Origin: G963662905 sp963662905
Lineage (GTDB): Bacteria; Bacteroidota; Bacteroidia; Bacteroidales; WRLA01
Direction: 5' to 3'
Length of the DNA: 64,000 bases
NCBI GenBank assembly: GCA_963662905.2
Contig: CAXXFD010000003.1
Coordinates: forward strand, 1,364,001 to 1,428,000
Program-made: the position numbers and the translations under genes
The notes under the pieces: generated by a model
Told to the model about the DNA's origin: nothing
Seen by the model: only the letters and a program-made list of their open reading frames with translations
The model's database searches: none
Shown: positions 59,161 to 64,000 of the stretch, in pieces
Layout: every line of letters starts with the position of its first letter
How positions within the stretch are numbered: position 1 is the first letter of the stretch

Positions 59161-61788
59161 TTATTTATTGATAAGCTTTTTTATTTCATTCAGTTTCATC
59201 AAAGCTTCTACAGGGGTTAATGTGTTGATATCCGTATTGAGGATATCTTCTTTCATCTGAAGCAAGAGTGGATCTTCCAGCTGAATGAAACTCAACTGCA
59301 TATCGTCCATTGCATCCAATGATTTTTTGCCCAGTTCTTTTCGGTCTTTTCCTCCTTCCAGCTGGCGCAACATCTGGTTTGCAGTGTTTAATACCGGCGA
59401 AGGCATTCCCGCCATGCGTGCCACATGAATCCCGAAACTGTGTTCGCTGCCGCCTCGTGAAAGTTTTCTTAAAAAAATCACCTTATTGTTGATTTCCTTC
59501 ACCGTAACATGGTAATTTTTAATCCGTTTGAAGGATTTGGCCATTTCGTTCAATTCGTGATAATGTGTTGCAAAAAGCACTTTGGCACGGAAACCGGGAT
59601 GTTCGTGCAGATATTCTGCAATGGCCCAGGCAATACTGATGCCATCATAGGTACTTGTACCGCGGCCAATTTCATCAAGCAAAATCAGGCTACGGTTGCT
59701 GATATTATTGAGAATACTTGCGGTTTCGTTCATTTCCACCATAAAAGTAGATTCGCCCGAGCTGATGTTATCACTGGCGCCAACACGCGTAAACACCTTG
59801 TCCACCATACCGATATCGGCTTTGGCTGCCGGCACAAAAGAGCCCATCTGTGCCATAAGGACAATGAGTGCCGTTTGGCGCAACAAAGCTGATTTACCCG
59901 ACATATTCGGGCCGGTAATCATGATAATCTGCTGTTTTTGGTTATCAAGGTACACGTCATTGCTGATATACTTTTCGCCTGCAGGCAGCTGTTGCTCAAT
60001 AACCGGATGCCGGCCACCTTTTATATCAATTACAAAACCGTCATTCAGAGCCGGACATACAAAATTCCGTTCGACAGCAATCTGAGCAAAGGACATCAAA
60101 ACGTCCAAACGGGCAATTGAGTAGGAATTTTTTTGCACGGGCTGCACATACTTTGCCAGGTCAATCACCAAATCATTGAACATTCGGGTTTCGAGCACTA
60201 AAATTTTCTCTTCGGCTCCAAGGATCTTTTGTTCATAATCTTTCAGCTCCTCGGTAATATAACGTTCGCTGTTGACCAGGGTTTGTTTCCTGTGCCATTC
60301 GGGTGGTACTTTATCTTTGTGCGCATTGGTAACTTCAAGGTAATAACCAAACACATTATTATAACCTATTTTTAAGCTGGGGATTCCGGTTCTTTCGATT
60401 TCGCGTTGCTGGATCTGCACAAGATAATCTTTGCCACTGAATGCAAGCTTGCGCAATTCGTCCAATTCTTCGTTGACACCTTCTGCAAACACATTCCCTT
60501 TTTGCACCTGCGCAGGCACTTCTTCATTCAATTCTGCTGCAATGCGGTCGCGGATATCGGCACATTCATCCAATTGATCAGCAAGATTCCGCAGGGAAGG
60601 GCTATCCACAGATGCCAAACTGCTTTTCACACCTGCAACAGCAAAAAGCGCATTCTTAAGCGCCACAACCTCCTTAGGACCCACTTTGCCAGCAGCCACT
60701 CTGGAAATAAGGCGCTCGGTATCGCCCATTTGCTTTAATTGCGCTTTGATTTCAGAAGCGATATCCTGGCGTGATGCAAAATAAGCCACAATACCCTGAC
60801 GCTCTTTTATTTTGGCAATATCTTTTAATGGCAGCACCATCCATCTTTTTAAGAGGCGCGAGCCCATGGGCGATGTGGTTTGATCCAAAACATCAAGCAA
60901 GCTGATTCCATCAGGATTTAAAGGGCTGATAAGCTCCAGGTTGCGGATTGTAAAACGGTCGAGCCAGACATATTGCTCACGTTCGATTCGGGAGACGGAA
61001 CAAATATGCCCGGTTTTATCATGATGGGTTTCGGCCAGATAATGCAAAGCCGCCCCGGCAGCAACAATTGCACCGCTCATCCCATCAATCCCAAAACCTT
61101 TGAGCGAGCTGACCTGAAAATGGTTCAAAAGAAGATCCAAAGCAAAATCTTCCGTAAAAACCCATTCATCAAAAGTAGCCGTATAAAACTTTCCACCAAA
61201 AGTCTCTGTAAAATGTGTCAGTTTGGATTTTTGCAGCACAACTTCCTGAGGTTTAAATCCCTGCAGGAGCTTTGCCATATATTCCTCATCACCTTCAGCA
61301 ACAAAAAACTCACCGGTGGAGATATCGAGGAAAGAAAGACCTGATTTATTGCCATTTAGATGAATAGCTGCGAGAAAATTATTTTCATTTTGCTCAAGTA
61401 TTTTATCACTAAAAGAAACGCCCGGTGTTACCAGTTCCGTAACCCCCCTTTTAACGATACCTTTAACCATTTTTGGGTCTTCCAGTTGATCGCAAATTGC
61501 AACACGCTGCCCGGCCCTAACCAATTTGGGCAGGTAAGTTTCCAGTGAATGATGCGGAAAACCGGCCAGTTCCACATAAGCGGCAGCTCCGTTTGCCCTT
61601 TTGGTAAGCACGATACCCAGTATTTTACTGGCTTTTATGGCGTCATCACCGAAAGTTTCGTAGAAATCTCCGACCCTGAAAAGCAATAAAGCATCAGGAT
61701 GTTTCCGTTTAATTGCGTTATACTGTTTCATTAGCGGGGTTTCCGCTACCTTTTTCCCTTGTGCTGCCAAATCTTCTTTTTTGCACAA
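59161..61788 (-). CDS. mutS: DNA mismatch repair protein MutS
   Basis: The 875-residue protein has the mismatch-binding domain with LLFRVGDFYETFGDDA (the Phe-x-Glu wedge is FYE), the connector, lever and clamp domains, and the ATPase with ITGPNMSGKSALLRQ as Walker A, ILLDEIGRGTSTYDGISIAW as Walker B and signature, and TRVGASDNISSGESTFMVEM. It recognises base mismatches and small loops. The start is uncertain: family proteins have residues before ETPLMKQYN, which leaves a TTG at 61788 or 61770; the first ATG (61731) would remove that segment. Confidence 0.96.
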   Translation of the reverse strand: MCKKEDLAAQGKKVAETPLMKQYNAIKRKHPDALLLFRVGDFYETFGDDAIKASKILGIVLTKRANGAAAYVELAGFPHHSLETYLPKLVRAGQRVAICDQLEDPKMVKGIVKRGVTELVTPGVSFSDKILEQNENNFLAAIHLNGNKSGLSFLDISTGEFFVAEGDEEYMAKLLQGFKPQEVVLQKSKLTHFTETFGGKFYTATFDEWVFTEDFALDLLLNHFQVSSLKGFGIDGMSGAIVAAGAALHYLAETHHDKTGHICSVSRIEREQYVWLDRFTIRNLELISPLNPDGISLLDVLDQTTSPMGSRLLKRWMVLPLKDIAKIKERQGIVAYFASRQDIASEIKAQLKQMGDTERLISRVAAGKVGPKEVVALKNALFAVAGVKSSLASVDSPSLRNLADQLDECADIRDRIAAELNEEVPAQVQKGNVFAEGVNEELDELRKLAFSGKDYLVQIQQREIERTGIPSLKIGYNNVFGYYLEVTNAHKDKVPPEWHRKQTLVNSERYITEELKDYEQKILGAEEKILVLETRMFNDLVIDLAKYVQPVQKNSYSIARLDVLMSFAQIAVERNFVCPALNDGFVIDIKGGRHPVIEQQLPAGEKYISNDVYLDNQKQQIIMITGPNMSGKSALLRQTALIVLMAQMGSFVPAAKADIGMVDKVFTRVGASDNISSGESTFMVEMNETASILNNISNRSLILLDEIGRGTSTYDGISIAWAIAEYLHEHPGFRAKVLFATHYHELNEMAKSFKRIKNYHVTVKEINNKVIFLRKLSRGGSEHSFGIHVARMAGMPSPVLNTANQMLRQLEGGKDRKELGKKSLDAMDDMQLSFIQLEDPLLLQMKEDILNTDINTLTPVEALMKLNEIKKLINK

Positions 61789-61831
61789 AATTAAAATAAT
61801 CAGTGAACTGTCTTTTTGATGTTGAAAATTT

Positions 61832-62012
61832 TTAACCTGACTAATTCATGAAATTTCGTCATGAGGGGCCAAACCGCAAAAAGAGAAAGGGAGCGCATAT
61901 TTTTGGCGCACAGGAATAGCCGAAGCTATTTTGAGCACCAAAAAGATAGCATTCCTTTCTATTGCAGCGGTTTGGGCTCGCAATAGAATATTTTGTGAAT
62001 TAATCAGGTTAA
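61832..62012. repeat. 181-bp imperfect palindrome (fold-back element)
   Basis: The left arm starting ttaacctgactaattca and the right arm ending gaattaatcaggttaa pair with about 70% identity over nearly 90 bp each, through ccaaaccgc/gcggtttgg and tttttggcgc/gcaccaaaaa, to a central hairpin AATAGC-CGAA-GCTATT. It fills the mutS-trmH gap. It could be a non-autonomous fold-back element or a long structured RNA. Confidence 0.7.
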
Positions 62013-62042
62013 GCCTATATTTGCCCGCTTTAAATTTTTATT

Positions 62043-62576
62043 GTGAGAAAGAGCACGCAGGAAGAATTAAGAAGGATAAGTATTGATGAGTTCAAATCAT
62101 CAAAAAAAACGCCCCTGGTTGTCATTTTAGAAAACATCAGGAGTTTAAATAATATTGGCAGTGTTTTCCGGACCTCAGACGCATTTCGTTTGGAGAAAGT
62201 CTGTTTATGTGGCATAACGGCCTGTCCTCCTCACCGCGACATACACAAAACCGCACTAGGTGCCACAGAAAGCGTAGATTGGGAATATTACGAAGACAGC
62301 AATCAAGCAATAAATACCTTGAGAAACGAGGGATATTACATCATATCTGCCGAACAATGCCCTGAATCAGTAATGCTGCATGATTTTAAACTCCCAACCG
62401 ACAAAAAACCGGCAGTTGTCTTTGGCAATGAAGTAAATGGAATTGAAGACGAAACCCTTAATTTATCTGATATCTGTGTTGAAATTCCCCAATTTGGCAC
62501 CAAACATTCCTTGAATATATCTGTTAGTGCAGGTATAATATTGTGGGAATTAACGAAAAAGCTGAAAATTCATTGA
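62043..62576 (+). CDS. TrmH/SpoU-family RNA 2'-O-methyltransferase
   Basis: The 177-residue protein begins at a GTG and has the three SPOUT motifs: ENIRSLNNIGSVFRTSDAFR, VVFGNEVNGIEDETL and VEIPQFGTKHSLNISVSAGI. These form the trefoil knot that binds S-adenosylmethionine. The family methylates ribose in tRNA or rRNA. It is short (no extra N-terminal domain), like TrmH-type tRNA enzymes; the exact nucleotide cannot be assigned. Confidence 0.88.
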   Translation: MRKSTQEELRRISIDEFKSSKKTPLVVILENIRSLNNIGSVFRTSDAFRLEKVCLCGITACPPHRDIHKTALGATESVDWEYYEDSNQAINTLRNEGYYIISAEQCPESVMLHDFKLPTDKKPAVVFGNEVNGIEDETLNLSDICVEIPQFGTKHSLNISVSAGIILWELTKKLKIH

Positions 62577-62627
62577 AACCAAAACATTTTTTTAACGTTA
62601 TATGAGCGATAATTCATTAATAAATCT

Positions 62628-62635
62628 TATTTTTG
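62628..62635 (+). promoter_or_regulatory. Possible -7 element before the OmpA-like gene
   Basis: TATTTTTG fits TAnnTTTG and lies 54 bp before the start codon. No clear -33 TTG was found at the right distance. Confidence 0.35.
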
Positions 62636-62688
62636 CACAAAGCAGATTAAAATATTAATACCCAAAATAGCAATCTAAATTTTACGAC

Positions 62689-64000
62689 ATGCGAAACATT
62701 TATTCAAATTTCACAAAATTGTTCCTCGTTGTCTTTCTGGCAACATTAAGCCTTGGAGCATTTGCTCAGGATGGAACGGATGATGCAAAATCCAAAAAAT
62801 CAAGCAAAAGCAGCTTCAACAAATACTGGTACATTGGTGCCAATGTTGGTGCTTCTTTCTTTCATGGAGATATTGCTGAATACAAGATGGCACCTGATTT
62901 CAGCCATTTTGAAGTAGGTTTTGGCGGTATTCTTGGATGGCAGTTTTCACCTGTATTTGGTGTTCGTGGCCAATTGATGTACGCGAACCTTTCAGGAGAA
63001 ACAACCAGTTCTAACTGGAAAGACAAAATTTATTACGACAAACGCTTTGAGGGCAATACCATTGATTATTCATTGCAATTAACCATTGAAATTGATGATA
63101 TCTTTAAGCGTGATGATTCAAGAAAATATGGTGTTTATGCATTTATGGGGGTAGGTAATTTCCAATACCGCACCGAAATGTATGATGCTACTTCCGGCAA
63201 ACTTTTAAATTCCCGCGGTCACGGAACAGACAAAGGCAACGGTGACGCCAAAGGTATTGACGACCGTGATCTGGTAGGAAGTATCCCGGTTGGTTTAGGC
63301 TTCAAATATGCTGTAACCGAAAAATTAGATATTAATCTGGAATCTTCGCTCCGTTTTGGAGACACTGATGGTATGGACGGTGTTGTTGCCGGAGCCAAGG
63401 CCATCAAAGAAGACTTTTACAGCTTCACAAGTGTAGGTGTAACTTACAATTTCGGCCGCGAACTTGGTGGCAGCATTAAATCCATGCAGCGCGATTTTGA
63501 AAGCGTAGAACTTAAAGCCGAGCCCGATGTACTTGAGGCTAAAGGCGATGAAGTTGAAGTGACAGTTAATGGTGTATTCCCGGAAAAATATTTCAATAAA
63601 AGAGCTGTGGTTCTTATGGTTCCTATGCTGATTTCCGGAACAGATACCACAAAACTTGATCCGATCCAGTTCAGAGGAGAAGATGTACAAGGCGCAGGCC
63701 AACCTATTGCATATAAAACAGGTGGTACTTTCTCTAAAAGCATGACTATTCCTTACGATCCTAAGATGAACAACAGTGAGCTTCACCTTGTGCCTTATGC
63801 TTTCCTTGCACCAAAAGATGAAGCAGTTGGCGAACTCACAGTTGAAGACATTCAAAAATACGAACACCTGATTCTGGGCGACCGCAAAGTAGCTGATGGT
63901 ATTATCTACACTTGCAAAAACATCATGAACGATCAGGACGCTATCATTCTGCCACATGGCTACGAAAAAGAAACAATCCTCAGCAAATCAGCTGATGTGT
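62689..64000 (+). CDS. Outer-membrane beta-barrel protein, probably OmpA family (partial)
   Basis: The frame starts at ATG 62689 and is open to the window edge (437 codons). Residues 1-27 are a signal peptide ending LGAFAQ. An eight-stranded-barrel-like region follows (NKYWYIGANVGASFFHGDIA; FGGILGWQFSPVFGVRGQLM; FYSFTSVGVTYNFGRELGGS). After about residue 265 there is a repeat-like periplasmic region with VELKAEPDVLEAKGDEVEVT. This order is known in Bacteroidota OmpA-type proteins whose peptidoglycan-binding domain comes at the C-terminus; that domain would lie beyond the window, so the family is provisional. Confidence 0.6.
   Translation, partial: MRNIYSNFTKLFLVVFLATLSLGAFAQDGTDDAKSKKSSKSSFNKYWYIGANVGASFFHGDIAEYKMAPDFSHFEVGFGGILGWQFSPVFGVRGQLMYANLSGETTSSNWKDKIYYDKRFEGNTIDYSLQLTIEIDDIFKRDDSRKYGVYAFMGVGNFQYRTEMYDATSGKLLNSRGHGTDKGNGDAKGIDDRDLVGSIPVGLGFKYAVTEKLDINLESSLRFGDTDGMDGVVAGAKAIKEDFYSFTSVGVTYNFGRELGGSIKSMQRDFESVELKAEPDVLEAKGDEVEVTVNGVFPEKYFNKRAVVLMVPMLISGTDTTKLDPIQFRGEDVQGAGQPIAYKTGGTFSKSMTIPYDPKMNNSELHLVPYAFLAPKDEAVGELTVEDIQKYEHLILGDRKVADGIIYTCKNIMNDQDAIILPHGYEKETILSKSADV

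Overview
The window is chromosomal DNA from a member of the Bacteroidota. This rests on Bacteroidota-type promoters (TTTG about 19-21 bp before TAnnTTTG, seen before tRNA-Gln, rplM and the rpn genes), weak Shine-Dalgarno signals, and typical families: a DUF2723 membrane protein, DUF4833, DUF6266, an OmpA-type barrel and a TolC/HlyD/MacB-like set. The order cannot be fixed from this sequence.

Layout. (1) 1-1.1 kb: the start of a xylulokinase gene and two broken hydrolase remnants. (2) 1.4-10.5 kb, minus strand: an eight-gene operon for an unusual acidic sugar. It holds a GT-B transferase, a cytidylyltransferase-transketolase fusion, a class III aminotransferase, an SDR dehydrogenase, a KdsC-like phosphatase, a NeuB-like synthase, DUF4833 and an Omp85-type barrel. 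(3) 10.9-24.1 kb: core genes, namely a sphingomyelinase-like phosphodiesterase, a LysE exporter, a DUF2723 protein, tRNA-Gln, rplM-rpsI, rpsB, tsf, an efflux operon lacking its ATPase, and peroxiredoxin. (4) 24.1-58.7 kb: a large accessory island of defence genes and insertion sequences. (5) 58.8-64 kb: tRNA-Leu, tRNA-Gly, mutS, a TrmH-type methyltransferase and an outer-membrane barrel, again core genome.

The island carries several likely antiphage modules. They are a Card1-like CARF nuclease with no CRISPR locus in sight; two Rpn nuclease genes, each followed by free-standing copies of its own C-terminal tail; an apparently catalytically dead long Argonaute in an operon with an unrecognised protein ending in a helix-turn-helix; a type I restriction-modification operon (xre-hsdR-PD-(D/E)XK nuclease-hsdM-hsdS); and a minus-strand operon of McrB-like GTPase, UDG-like protein, WYL regulator, a AAA+/M41 protease fusion and a gene of unknown function. 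The Argonaute segment lies between 1.05-kb direct repeats formed by the two rpn genes and their leaders.

Insertion sequences can be dated by nesting. One 327-codon reading frame at the end of the protease operon is split by an IS66 (8-bp target duplication) and an IS21 (5-bp duplication), and is separated from the protease gene by an ISL3 (8-bp duplication). Removing all three restores the frame exactly. Solo IS21 ends are scattered through the island. The most promising unknowns are the Argonaute pair, the Rpn/tail arrays, the AAA+-M41 protease system and the sugar operon.
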